Origin: Deltaproteobacteria bacterium
Lineage (GTDB): Bacteria; Desulfobacterota; Dissulfuribacteria; Dissulfuribacterales; QOAL01
Length of the DNA: 64,000 nt
Direction of reading: 5' to 3'
Assembly: GCA_026995935.1 (NCBI GenBank)
Contig: JALWNK010000019.1
Coordinates: 1-64,000, forward strand
A program made the position numbers and the translations under genes. The notes under the pieces are model-generated. The model had not been told where the DNA came from and did not search any database. It saw only the letters and a program-made list of their open reading frames with translations. Shown here piece by piece: positions 1 through 7,962 of this stretch. Position 1 is the stretch's first letter; each line of letters begins with the position of its first letter.

Positions 1-377
1 GCGCCAAGGTGGGAAGACGTTGTTACATTGAGACCACTTTTATGACCGAATTTGATCTCGTTTCCATTGGTAACGACTGTTGTATTGGCATGGCATGCTC
101 TCTCCAGACCCATCTTTTTGAAGACAGAGTCATGAAGATGTCCAAAGTCAAGCTGGGAGACGCATGCTCCATTGGGCCTCGTGCAGTAATCCTCTATGAT
201 TCAGTGCTGGAAGACAGGGTGAGGCTTGATGCACTGTCCCTTGTAATGAAGGGAGAAACACTTCCGTCAGACAGTTCCTGGAGCGGGGCACCGGCTCAAA
301 GACAGGCCGGTTCAAAGACAAAAATTTGTGATTTTAAGGCTAATCATAACACCACTACAGAGCTTCAGGCGGCATAA
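1..377 (+). CDS. Partial hexapeptide-repeat (left-handed beta-helix) protein, C-terminal part
   Basis: The gene enters from the left edge; the frame is open from base 3, so the GTG at base 9 in the ORF track is internal. The visible ~125 residues contain isoleucine/glycine hexapeptide turns (SIGNDCCIG, KLGDACSIG) and the stretch QTHLFEDRVMKM followed by LVMKGETLP. As I recall the family, this is typical of the C-terminal beta-helix domain of Pls/PosA-type non-ribosomal peptide synthetase-like proteins (acyltransferase-like fold). The last ~25 residues are low complexity. Nothing upstream is visible, so whether an adenylation domain precedes it is unknown. It converges on the DsrE-family gene 23 bases away. 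Confidence 0.7.
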   Translation, partial: AKVGRRCYIETTFMTEFDLVSIGNDCCIGMACSLQTHLFEDRVMKMSKVKLGDACSIGPRAVILYDSVLEDRVRLDALSLVMKGETLPSDSSWSGAPAQRQAGSKTKICDFKANHNTTTELQAA

Positions 378-400
378 TGGGGCAATGAAGGAATTTGTAC

Positions 401-748
401 CTAAAACGTTATGATATTGAAACCATCATCCATGAAGGCCGCAAGGGATGAATGGCCTGACATGTCCCCGATTATGGGAAGGCCTATCCATTCTGCGGCC
501 TTAAGGGTTCCCATCTTGTTGGCGCATGCCCTGCAAGCCCCTGTGACAAGACCCTTTGTTTTTACCTTTTCCCAAAGGGCATGAAGGAAATGTGCTTCCT
601 TCTCGAGCTTCGAAATTAGTTTTGTTGAGGCACCTCCAATGATTATACCCACATCAAATGATTTTTCTGACATGTCAAGGGCGCTTAAGAGGACATGGAT
701 AAAACACATCTCGTCGCCATTAAACACCACTAGCATCACCTTTTTCAT
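401..748 (-). CDS. DsrE-family protein, paralogue A
   Basis: A 115-residue cytoplasmic protein of the DsrE/DsrF-like fold (opening MKKVMLVVFNGDEM), with a CxxC pair in GACRACANKMG that could bind a cofactor or carry sulfur. It is nearly identical to the gene at 4224-4571: about 13 substitutions by eye in 115 residues, with nucleotide similarity beginning at the ATG at 748. I therefore prefer that start over the upstream GTG at 778, although the GTG lies just after the hydrogenase stop (790) and could be translationally coupled. It is the last gene of the hydrogenase block. DsrE-like proteins often act in sulfur relay, but the substrate here is unknown. Confidence 0.85.
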   Translation of the reverse strand: MKKVMLVVFNGDEMCFIHVLLSALDMSEKSFDVGIIIGGASTKLISKLEKEAHFLHALWEKVKTKGLVTGACRACANKMGTLKAAEWIGLPIIGDMSGHSSLAAFMDDGFNIITF

Positions 749-789
749 GAAAAACCCGACAGTTCCGAGCTGGCTCACTTCCTTACCTA

Positions 790-2238
790 CTAATAATTGC
801 CAAGGGTTTTAATGGTGTTTCCATGACTGTCCACCAGGGTCACTGTTAAGGGAATCCCGCCATCCAGACGGTGTGTTGCACAGGACATTCATGGGTCGTA
901 GGCGCGCACAGCCATTTCAACCCTGTTAAGCAAAGCCTCGTCGTAAACCCCGTCCTTTATCAGGCTGGTTGCTGCCTCTTTAACGCTCATATTCATGGGC
1001 GCTATATTGTGGGTGGTACCAACGATCATGTTGGCCTTAACAATGCAGCCGTTGTCATCGGTGGTATAATCATGGATAAGGGTGCCACGGGGGGCTTCAA
1101 CAGCGCCAATACCACGCCCTGCTTTTGGTTCGGCCTTGGCACGGATATTTGTATCGGTGATGTCCTCCTGCTCCAGGAGTTCAATGGTACGCTCACAGGC
1201 ATAGATAAGCTCGATGAGACGTGCCCAGTGATAAAGTAATGTGCCCTGGGCCGGCCTTCCAAATTTTTCCCGGAACTCCTCAAGCTCTGCCTGGGCATGT
1301 GGAGTCGCAATATGATCGGCCACATTCATCCTGGCAAGGGTGTTTGAACGGTATACGCCCTTGGGCGCATCCAGATCCATGGAAAACCCCTCGTTCCAAC
1401 ACCTGGCATAGGGCATTTTCCCGTATGTCCAGGACTCTACATGTTCTGACAGGTAATTATCATACTCACTAACCGGAAATTCCGTCACTGTTCCATCGGC
1501 CTTCATTAAACGAAGATGACCGTCATAAAGCTGTAATGCGCCATTGTCATCAACTGTTCCCAAGAAACCCGTGTTGATAACCCCCAGTGTGGCCATGAGA
1601 TCTTCATACTTTGGAAAGACAGAGGTCTTCGCAAACTCCATGGCATACAGGGCAAAGTCGAGCAGTGTCCGTGCATTGGACAGCAGACTTTTGCGTTCTT
1701 CTTCTGTCATGGGCTTGGCAAACCCTCCGACCACACCGGCAACAGGATGAATGGCCTTGCCGGCAAAGTCCTCTAGCATCATCTGGCCCAACTGCCTCAT
1801 CTTCACCACCTTGGCAGCAAGCTCAGGGGCCTTTTTGACTATGCCGATTACGTTTCTTACAGCGTAATCGCTGTCAGGTCCCAAAACAAAGTCGGGAGCA
1901 GCCAGAAAAAAGAAGTGGAGAATCTTGTCACTGATGTGTGCCATAACCTGGCAGACCTCGCGCAGTTTGTGACCGGCAGCGGTGGGCTTAACACCGAAAC
2001 AGCCGTCCACGGCCTTATTGGAGGCGAGATGGTGCATCCAAGGGCAGATACCGCATATTCGATTGACGATTCTCGGTACTTCTTCGGCAGGCCGCCCTTG
2101 AATAAATTTCTCAAATCCCCGCAAGGACATGATATGTAAAAAGGTGTCACGGACATTGCCTGTATCATCAAGATGAATGGCTATCCTGGCATGACCCTCG
2201 ATACGGGTTATCGGTTGTATGTTGATTACACTGCCCAT
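790..2238 (-). CDS. mvhA: NiFe(Se) hydrogenase large subunit, group 3c-like, selenocysteine-containing
   Basis: Catalytic subunit of a cytoplasmic F420-non-reducing/methyl-viologen-type hydrogenase. The N-terminal motif RICGICPWMHH (C62, C65) supplies two NiFe-site ligands. The ORF track stops at 889 after AYDP, exactly where the C-terminal motif DPCxxCxxH should start. The stop is TGA, and reading through gives DP-U-MSCATH and then 29 residues to a TAG at 790-792. Sec would be residue 450, replacing the first C-terminal Ni ligand as in known NiFeSe enzymes. The tail after ATH would be removed by the maturation protease encoded upstream. A hairpin suited to a bacterial SECIS follows the TGA. 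The small subunit ends 3 bases upstream. MvhD and Hdr genes are not adjacent. Confidence 0.93.
857..891 (-). promoter_or_regulatory. Sec UGA codon and candidate SECIS hairpin in mvhA
   Basis: The UGA occupies 891-889. After a 17-base spacer, CCGTC (871-867) can pair with GGCGG (861-857), with one U-G wobble, around the five-base loop UGGAU. The loop begins 22 bases after the UGA and has G at its second and third positions. This agrees with the loose rules for bacterial SECIS elements (stem-loop just 3' of UGA, G early in the loop). An outer GAAT/ATTC pairing is also possible. The pairing was found by eye; no folding energy was computed. Confidence 0.6.
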
Positions 2239-2241
2239 GTC

Positions 2242-3186
2242 CTATTCCTCCCTGGTTTTCCGTCTGGGTAGCTTGCGCAAAAGCCCATGGGCACCTGAAA
2301 AACGCAACAAGGACCTGCGATCCACCACTGATTTCCAATCAATCCCGTTACTCGCCAAGGCATTCATCATATCAAGCATCTGATTTCCATCCCTTCGTAC
2401 CGGGCCGAAACAGCCTCTGCAGGGGACCCGTGCCTTTATACAGGGTGGCACTTTTTGATCTGCTCCGGCAGCACAGCCAGCAGCGGTAACCGGCCCCATG
2501 CACATGAAACCCTGCTCAAGCAGGCAGCGCATTTCCTCAATGGGCCTTTCTGGATCATATTGGACGTTTTGTAAAAACCTGAGAACAGCACCCACTCCTC
2601 CCTTGCCCACACGTCTGGTGGGACACGTGTCACAGACGGATTTCTCAGGTATGACCGGATCCTTGCCATTTATAAGGCTGGTTATCACCTCCGCAATGAG
2701 TATGGAATTTGGAGGACAACCAGGAAGCATACAGTCAACTTCCACCTTTTCATCCACGGCATAAACCCTGTCAAGAGGTGGTGGCACAACTTCATCTGGC
2801 ACCCGACAAGGTTCCGTGGTGATGGTTTTATAACACGCCTCTATACCCTCCTTCATGCCCCATTCATTTATAAGGGCAGGTAAACCACCATGCGTTGCGC
2901 AGGTTCCAAGAGCGATCAAAATCTTGCATTTCTCCCGCATGACATCAAGAACCTGTACATGTTCTTCATTGGCCACACCCCCGGAAACAATGCCTATTTC
3001 GGCCTTTGGGATTTCCAAATCCTTTTTCTGGCCTCGTTGACCATAATATTTATGATCAAGAAGTAGCGGTATATGGACAAATTCAATCTTGTTCAATAAC
3101 TCTAAGAGTGGTTCTCCCATATTGAGGATTGCAATTTCACATCCAGAACAAGAATGGAGCCACTCCTCTGCTATGCGCACTCGCAT
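2242..3186 (-). CDS. mvhG: NiFe hydrogenase small subunit, group 3c-like
   Basis: Electron-transfer subunit partnering the large subunit. The N-terminal LHSCSGCEIAIL (C13, C16) matches the proximal cluster motif, and ALGTCATHGG and MLPGCPPN supply further proximal ligands. Extra cysteines (CDTCPTRR, CMGPVTAAGC, PCRGCFGP) fit two more Fe-S clusters. There is no twin-arginine signal, so the enzyme is cytoplasmic. The ORF track begins at a TTG at 3231. I moved the start to the ATG at 3186 because GAGGAG sits 6 bases upstream and the conserved region begins immediately. The natural electron acceptor is uncertain because no mvhD or hdrABC is visible. Confidence 0.92.
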   Translation of the reverse strand: MRVRIAEEWLHSCSGCEIAILNMGEPLLELLNKIEFVHIPLLLDHKYYGQRGQKKDLEIPKAEIGIVSGGVANEEHVQVLDVMREKCKILIALGTCATHGGLPALINEWGMKEGIEACYKTITTEPCRVPDEVVPPPLDRVYAVDEKVEVDCMLPGCPPNSILIAEVITSLINGKDPVIPEKSVCDTCPTRRVGKGGVGAVLRFLQNVQYDPERPIEEMRCLLEQGFMCMGPVTAAGCAAGADQKVPPCIKARVPCRGCFGPVRRDGNQMLDMMNALASNGIDWKSVVDRRSLLRFSGAHGLLRKLPRRKTREE

Positions 3187-3443
3187 GATATTCTCCTCAC
3201 TCAGATTTGCAGGATACAAGACCTTCGGCAACAGGCCCTAGGGCCTTTGTCCGGTTTGTCATCTCCCTTACAGACTCATTAAATCGGCTCAAAACCCATT
3301 ATATCACGCTCCCCTTGGTAAAGGCTCATTAGGCTCATTATAGGAACGGACGGTCTAGAAGCTACTTAAATGCGAACCCGGTTACTGAAATGGCAATTTT
3401 CGGGCAGGTCGCCCGGCAAAGCCAACACTCTAGGCCAGTTAAC
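3187..3443 (-). promoter_or_regulatory. Leader region upstream of mvhGA with possible promoter and palindrome
   Basis: This non-coding stretch separates the maturation protease from the small subunit. On the minus strand it contains TATAAT (3303-3298), a good -10 match, but no convincing -35 at 16-18 bases. Nearer the gene lies a perfect 12-base palindrome GGCCCTAGGGCC (3234-3245). A tandem nine-base repeat GGCTCATTA lies around 3322-3340. These may be regulatory but no known operator is matched. Confidence 0.35.
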
Positions 3444-3983
3444 CTACCTTGAATCTGTAGAAAATGGCATGATTACCCTGCAATTTTCACTTGTTATTTC
3501 TTTTATAAGACTTCTTACTTTCTCACCAGCATCCCTTACAGCCTGCTGCATGGCCTGGCTCAACCCTGGACGGATTTCATCTGGTATATATTCGATCTGG
3601 GCTGCAACAATATGTATTTTGGTTCCTGTAAATTCAGAAAGCTCCTTTAGCAGATTAACTGTCGGGAACTGGTGCAGGGAAAAATCGTGAATCTTTTTGG
3701 CGGGAATGGAATCTGGATTTATGACAAAGACCTCACCGGACCTGCGTCCGTGGAAATGGACAGCGTCAAGTATGATTAACATGTCCGGTGCAAGATCTGG
3801 AGCAAGAAGATAATCTAGCAGATATTCTCGGATACCCGTTCCAGCATCTTCAAGGATTACGTTCCGGGAAAAGACATATTTATCTTTTAAATCGGCAATA
3901 ACGGCCGGGCCGAACCCATCATCCCCAAGAAGAACGTTTCCACACCCAAAAACAGAAATTTTTGGCGCTTGATGATTATGCAT
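3444..3983 (-). CDS. NiFe hydrogenase maturation protease
   Basis: HycI/HyaD/FrcD-family endopeptidase that removes the C-terminal tail of the large subunit after nickel insertion. The diagnostic start KISVFGCGNVLLGDDGFGPAV is present, with the conserved GN.L..DD metal-sensing Asp. Further on, LIILDAVHFHGRRSGEVF carries the second Asp and the His/Asp region. The ORF track extends 50 residues further to 4133, but that extension is unlike the family, so I start at MHNHQAPKISVF (3983). The ribosome site is weak. It is encoded upstream of mvhGA and is consistent with the 29-residue tail predicted after the DPUxxCxxH motif. Confidence 0.88.
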   Translation of the reverse strand: MHNHQAPKISVFGCGNVLLGDDGFGPAVIADLKDKYVFSRNVILEDAGTGIREYLLDYLLAPDLAPDMLIILDAVHFHGRRSGEVFVINPDSIPAKKIHDFSLHQFPTVNLLKELSEFTGTKIHIVAAQIEYIPDEIRPGLSQAMQQAVRDAGEKVRSLIKEITSENCRVIMPFSTDSR

Positions 3984-4223
3984 CTTGGCCACTGATGTTG
4001 CCAGAAAAGTTTGATATTTCAGGCAAATGGTCCATTGGCGAAGATTTTTTGCCCCTTTTGGGCATGATATACACTTTATAGATTGTCGCGTCCCTGAAGT
4101 ACTGAGGATTATGTGAGCGGAAACTCTAAACAATGTCCCCAGAAGACAGGAAAAAGAGTAATAACATTCCGGTGTTTACACGGCCTTGCTAACCGGACCC
4201 GGCCTGATAAAGGCCTTGTCAGA

Positions 4224-4571
4224 CTAAAAAGTAATAATATTAAAGCCCTCGTCCATCAAGGCCGCAAGGGATGGGTGGCCTGACATGTCCCCGATTATGG
4301 GAAGGCCTATCCGTTCTGCGGCCTTGAGGGTTCCCATCTTGTTGGAACATGCCCTGCAAACCCCTGTGATAAGGCCCTTTGTTTTTACCTTTTCCCAGAG
4401 GGCATGAAGGAAATGGGCTTCCTTCTCGAGCTCTGGAATCAGTTTCGTTGAGGCTCCCTCAATGATTATGCCCACGTCATATGATTTTTCCGACATATCA
4501 AGGGCGTTTAAGAGGATATGGATAAAACACATCTCGTCGCCATTAAACACCACTAGCATCACCTTTTTCAT
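4224..4571 (-). CDS. DsrE-family protein, paralogue B
   Basis: Second copy of the 115-residue DsrE-family protein, with the same CxxC (VCRACSNKMG) and the same ending (GFNIITF). A strong AGGAGGAG ribosome site precedes the ATG. It is the first gene of the block transcribed toward the hydrogenase. The two copies therefore bracket the protease, small subunit and large subunit, which suggests a duplication linked to this operon. Most changes are conservative, so both copies look functional. Its role is inferred only: possibly sulfur or selenium handling or a redox partner for the hydrogenase. Confidence 0.87.
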   Translation of the reverse strand: MKKVMLVVFNGDEMCFIHILLNALDMSEKSYDVGIIIEGASTKLIPELEKEAHFLHALWEKVKTKGLITGVCRACSNKMGTLKAAERIGLPIIGDMSGHPSLAALMDEGFNIITF

Positions 4572-4617
4572 GAGACTCCTCCTGGGGCAGATTTCAGAAG
4601 ATTGTTGCAGGCATCCA

Positions 4618-5970
4618 TTACACGACTCCGCAACTTACCATGGCATCTGCCACTTTTATGAAACCGGAAATGTTGGCTCCTTTCCTGTAGTTTACATAAC
4701 CGTTTCCTTCCAGTCCATATTGCAAACATTTTTCGTGTATCCTGGCCATGACCTCGTGGAGGCGTTCATCAAGCTGCTTTCTTGTCCAGGAAAGCCGCAT
4801 GGAATTCTGGGTCATCTCCATTCCGGAAACTGCCACACCACCGGCATTTGCCGCCTTGGCAGGAACGAATATGACACCTGCCCGCATGAAAAGCTCAACC
4901 GCCTCCCGCTCACATGGCAGATTGGCACCCTCCAGCACGGCCATGCACCCATTTAGTATGAGTCTTTCCGCATCGGCCTTGCTCACCTCGTTCTGGATTG
5001 CACAGGGTATGGCGATCTTACAGGGCACCTGCCAGGGACGCTGGCCAGGGAAAAACTCGAGCCCAAACATTTTTGCAAAAACCTCCAGGGACTCGTGCCT
5101 TTCAAACTTAATCTCCTTAAGCGCATTGAGCTTAGTGTCGTCAATACCCTTTTGATCCAGGACGAACCCCTTGGAATCAGAAACCGTTAGCACCTTGGCT
5201 CCCACGTTGATGAGCTTTTCAACCACATGTAACGCCACGTTACCAGAGCCGGAAACCACAACTGGTTGGCCTTCGAGCTTCTTGCCGTGGTACTCAAGAA
5301 CGTTTTGGAGCATGTACACGCAGCCGTAACCGGTGGCCTCTTTCCTTATGAGGCTTCCACCAAAGGAGACGCCTTTTCCTGTCAAAACCCCGGAAAACTC
5401 GTTGGACATCCGCTTGTACTGGCCGAACATGTAGCTTATTTCACGCTGCCCTGCACCCACGTCTCCAGCAGGTATGTCAATGTTTGGCCCTATATGGCGG
5501 GCAAGCTCCAACATATATTGCTGGCAAAAATGCATAATCTCCCTCTCGGACCTGCCCTTTGGATTGAAGTTCGCTCCACCCTTTGCCCCTCCCATGGGAA
5601 GGCCAGTGAGGCTGTTCTTAAAGGTCTGTTCGAAGGCAAGGGCCTTTAATACGCAAAGCTGCAGTCCGGGTACAAAGCGCGTCCCGCCCTTGTAAGGGCC
5701 TATTGCATTGCTGTGCTGGACCCTGAAGCCACGGTTTGTCTGTATGGCTCCGCTGTCATCCTCCCAGGTAACCCTGAAGATTATTATCCTGTCTGCCTCG
5801 GTTAGTCGCTCAAGTATTCTAAGTTCACGGTAACGGGGATTCTTGTCCATAAACGGAATAACGTCCCTTGCAACCTCAAAGACGGCCTGGTGAAACTCCT
5901 TTTCACCCGGATTTCTCTCCTTTATTCCCTCCATAAAGGGTTTTAACTCATCGGAAAGACAGGCCTTCAT
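4618..5970 (-). CDS. gdhA: NADP-type glutamate dehydrogenase
   Basis: Interconverts 2-oxoglutarate plus ammonium and glutamate. The length (450 residues) and motifs fit the hexameric GdhA family: GPYKGGTRF, the substrate-binding region TGLPMGGAKGGANFNPKG with the catalytic lysine, DIPAGDVGAGQREI, and the Rossmann stretch VVVSGSGNVALHV. The start was set at the ATG at 5970 because GGAGGAGG lies 6-7 bases upstream. It forms an ATGA overlap with the stop of the cupin-like gene. It is the last gene of a long minus-strand run beginning near 10119. The operon includes arsenic- and sugar-related genes, so co-transcription with them is notable but unproven. Confidence 0.95.
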   Translation of the reverse strand: MKACLSDELKPFMEGIKERNPGEKEFHQAVFEVARDVIPFMDKNPRYRELRILERLTEADRIIIFRVTWEDDSGAIQTNRGFRVQHSNAIGPYKGGTRFVPGLQLCVLKALAFEQTFKNSLTGLPMGGAKGGANFNPKGRSEREIMHFCQQYMLELARHIGPNIDIPAGDVGAGQREISYMFGQYKRMSNEFSGVLTGKGVSFGGSLIRKEATGYGCVYMLQNVLEYHGKKLEGQPVVVSGSGNVALHVVEKLINVGAKVLTVSDSKGFVLDQKGIDDTKLNALKEIKFERHESLEVFAKMFGLEFFPGQRPWQVPCKIAIPCAIQNEVSKADAERLILNGCMAVLEGANLPCEREAVELFMRAGVIFVPAKAANAGGVAVSGMEMTQNSMRLSWTRKQLDERLHEVMARIHEKCLQYGLEGNGYVNYRKGANISGFIKVADAMVSCGVV

Positions 5971-6527
5971 TTGGCTTCCTCCTCCCACTTGAACTGGTCC
6001 CGAAACCCCTCCCTTATGACCTTGAATTCACCGGTCTCCTCATCAAGTTTATAAATGTTAAAGTTGGTATTGATGTCAAAGCCAGGATAGTGAACGGCAA
6101 AATTTACAGAGGCAGACCCGGTTTCTCCGCTTACTATCCTGTGGAAGACGCCCCTTGGCCAGGCGAGCATGGAAGGAAAATCAATTAAAGGCCCACCTGT
6201 TTGCCTGACAGAATTGGCAGTAACCTCAAACTTTTCTATTCGTCCATGTTTCTTCGTATAAAGTTCCACATACCGGATGCCGTGAAGGACCATCAGATTA
6301 TCATCCTGACACGGATGCATGTACCAGGGCCGTTTTACGCCAGCCACCGGCCCTGGAGAAACGGCGCTACCATCGTGGAGAACCCGGTCTACCGCATCTA
6401 TTCTGGGAAGCACCTTGCGTGGAAGAATGTCAAACCTGACCCCTGGTGTCCTTCTGAATTCCACAAGCCTGATTACCTTGAAAAGCCCAGGAATTTCGTA
6501 AACGATGTTATCGTTGTAATTGTTCAT
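5967..6527 (-). CDS. Conserved hypothetical protein, possibly cupin fold
   Basis: A 186-residue soluble protein with no signal peptide or membrane segment. The region RPWYMHPCQDDNLMVLHGIRYVELYTKKHG resembles the first cupin box (metal-ligand His/Glu pattern), and AWPRGVFHRIVSGETGSASVNFAVHYPG could be the second. I cannot assign a substrate. It overlaps gdhA by 4 bases (ATGA) and follows the TIGR04282-like transferase by 21 bases, so it is part of that operon. An isomerase, sensor or ligand-binding role would all be possible for a small cupin. Confidence 0.6.
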   Translation of the reverse strand: MNNYNDNIVYEIPGLFKVIRLVEFRRTPGVRFDILPRKVLPRIDAVDRVLHDGSAVSPGPVAGVKRPWYMHPCQDDNLMVLHGIRYVELYTKKHGRIEKFEVTANSVRQTGGPLIDFPSMLAWPRGVFHRIVSGETGSASVNFAVHYPGFDINTNFNIYKLDEETGEFKVIREGFRDQFKWEEEAK

Positions 6528-6548
6528 ATCTTTATGTCTCCCGTTTTT

Positions 6549-7169
6549 TTACGAAGTGATGAAGACCTTGAAGTGGAGAAGGTCCTCCATTGTGTCGAGA
6601 TCAGAAAGTGCCATGGTAAACCTGGTGGAGAGCCCAACGGCCCTGGCCTTTTGGATGGTTTCATCAAGCACTTTGCTGCTTCCCCAGGAGATATTTTCAA
6701 AGAGTGCCGAACACGGCCTCCTAAGGCCTATCAGGTAGTAGCCTCCATCCCTTGCAGGCCCAAGAACAAGATCGCACTGTGAAAGAAGCGAAAAACCTTC
6801 CAAAAGCACTTCTTCAGACAGTTCCGGGCAGTCTGTTCCCACAAGGATCGCCCTTTTTGCCCCCCTGCCAAAGGCCCAGTCAAAGGCCTTTTTCATCCTT
6901 TCTCCAAGGTGTGCGCCTTTTTGCCTAAGAAGCCTTGTTCCCATACCAAGCCAGTTTTCCATGAGATAGCGGCTTCCCCCCGAGTAAAGGACCACAAGCT
7001 CTGCACCGCTTTCTTTCCTAAAGGCGCAGCAAACCTGGATGGTCCTTTCGGCAAGACGCCTGTGTATTTCTGCGGCATCCTTAGCCCCAATGTGTTTTGC
7101 CAGGCGCTTTTTGCACTTTCCCGGCTCGGGGTAACGGGTCATTACCAAAATGATGTTATTTCCCAACAC
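6549..7169 (-). CDS. TIGR04282-type transferase (DUF2064, rSAM/selenodomain-associated transferase 1)
   Basis: A small GT-A/nucleotidyltransferase-like protein. It opens IILVMTRYPEPGKCKKRLAKHIG, the hallmark of the CofC-like DUF2064 family. ILVGTDCPELSEEVL carries the metal-binding Asp, and LVLGPARDGGYYLIGLR is also typical. The ORF track start at 7241 lies within the upstream gene. I use the GTG at 7169, which overlaps the DUF3047 stop and has a purine-rich site ahead. As I recall, TIGRFAM names this family after its neighbours, radical SAM and selenodomain proteins of arsenosugar synthesis. Here the partner TIGR04283-like gene is on the opposite strand at 10256. Confidence 0.85.
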   Translation of the reverse strand: MLGNNIILVMTRYPEPGKCKKRLAKHIGAKDAAEIHRRLAERTIQVCCAFRKESGAELVVLYSGGSRYLMENWLGMGTRLLRQKGAHLGERMKKAFDWAFGRGAKRAILVGTDCPELSEEVLLEGFSLLSQCDLVLGPARDGGYYLIGLRRPCSALFENISWGSSKVLDETIQKARAVGLSTRFTMALSDLDTMEDLLHFKVFITS

Positions 7170-7962
7170 TTGCCTTGGCCTCTTTTTCAACAGGTCTGTC
7201 CGCCACCTCGAGGAAATCCATGAGGAAGAGCGATGACTCACCGGTATTGTCTGAGTCGTTCATAATGGCAAGTTGTGCAATCCTTGGCGGCTCCTTCCCG
7301 AATGCCTGCCTGTAGTCTTTAAGGATGTTTACCTGAAACTCCTTCCAGACACCCAGGTCCTTTTTGCCGTAGTCGATAATCACCATCTTGGCCCTGTCGG
7401 TATAGGTGCTCGTCAAGATGGTTTTTTCGTGTCTTTTGTTGGCCCAGATGTAGTTTAATGAGGCGTAGGGCGGATACTTTCCGTATATGAGTTTTGCGCT
7501 TTTATATTTGACCTTTTCCCAGAAACCCGCCCTTGAAGGATCATACTTGAACATCACGTATATCCTGAAGGGATAGTCATCACCTGATTTTTTCTCAGCG
7601 TCTCCCCTTTTGTATACGTTTCTTACAAGTATGCGGAAGCGAAGCCAGGGGTAACGGTAAACATCAAAGGGAGTTTCGCTTACAAGGGCTGAGGCGGACG
7701 CCGAGCTCTCGGCCTGAAGGTAAGAAGTCCCATCCTTTTTCATTACTTTGTAAATGGAGTGTTTCTCGATTTTGGGAAAGTATAGGGGCTTCCACCTCGA
7801 AAGGGTATCAAAGTCCTCGTGAAAAAGGACTTTTCGCCCTCTTTCCCTCCCTTTTGCAGCCATTTTGCCCTTGTCACCTGATGCACACACACTGCCTTGA
7901 TAAAGTGAGGGAAAAAGAAACAGACACAAAATAACCAGGGGAAACAAGGACATCCGCATCAT
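7156..7962 (-). CDS. Secreted DUF3047 family protein
   Basis: A 268-residue protein with an N-terminal signal peptide (hydrophobic MSLFPLVILCLFLFPSLYQGSVCASG). The body is aromatic-rich and beta-like. It contains WLRFRILVRNVYKRGDAEKKSGDDYPFRIYVMF and SLNYIWANKRHEKTIL, which I associate with DUF3047. It probably resides in the periplasm or at the outer membrane. The start overlaps the flavoprotein stop by 4 bases (ATGA). The function of the family is not known to me, and the operon position suggests a role linked to the envelope or detoxification cluster. Confidence 0.72.
   Translation of the reverse strand: MMRMSLFPLVILCLFLFPSLYQGSVCASGDKGKMAAKGRERGRKVLFHEDFDTLSRWKPLYFPKIEKHSIYKVMKKDGTSYLQAESSASASALVSETPFDVYRYPWLRFRILVRNVYKRGDAEKKSGDDYPFRIYVMFKYDPSRAGFWEKVKYKSAKLIYGKYPPYASLNYIWANKRHEKTILTSTYTDRAKMVIIDYGKKDLGVWKEFQVNILKDYRQAFGKEPPRIAQLAIMNDSDNTGESSLFLMDFLEVADRPVEKEAKASVGK

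Noticed and set aside
3234-3245. GGCCCTAGGGCC palindrome before mvhG as a terminator
   Set aside because: There is no T-run after it and no loop. It is too short to assign and is kept only as part of the leader region.
4462-4956. 164-residue plus-strand ORF across the DsrE/gdhA region
   Set aside because: It is antisense to two strongly supported genes and has no protein signature.
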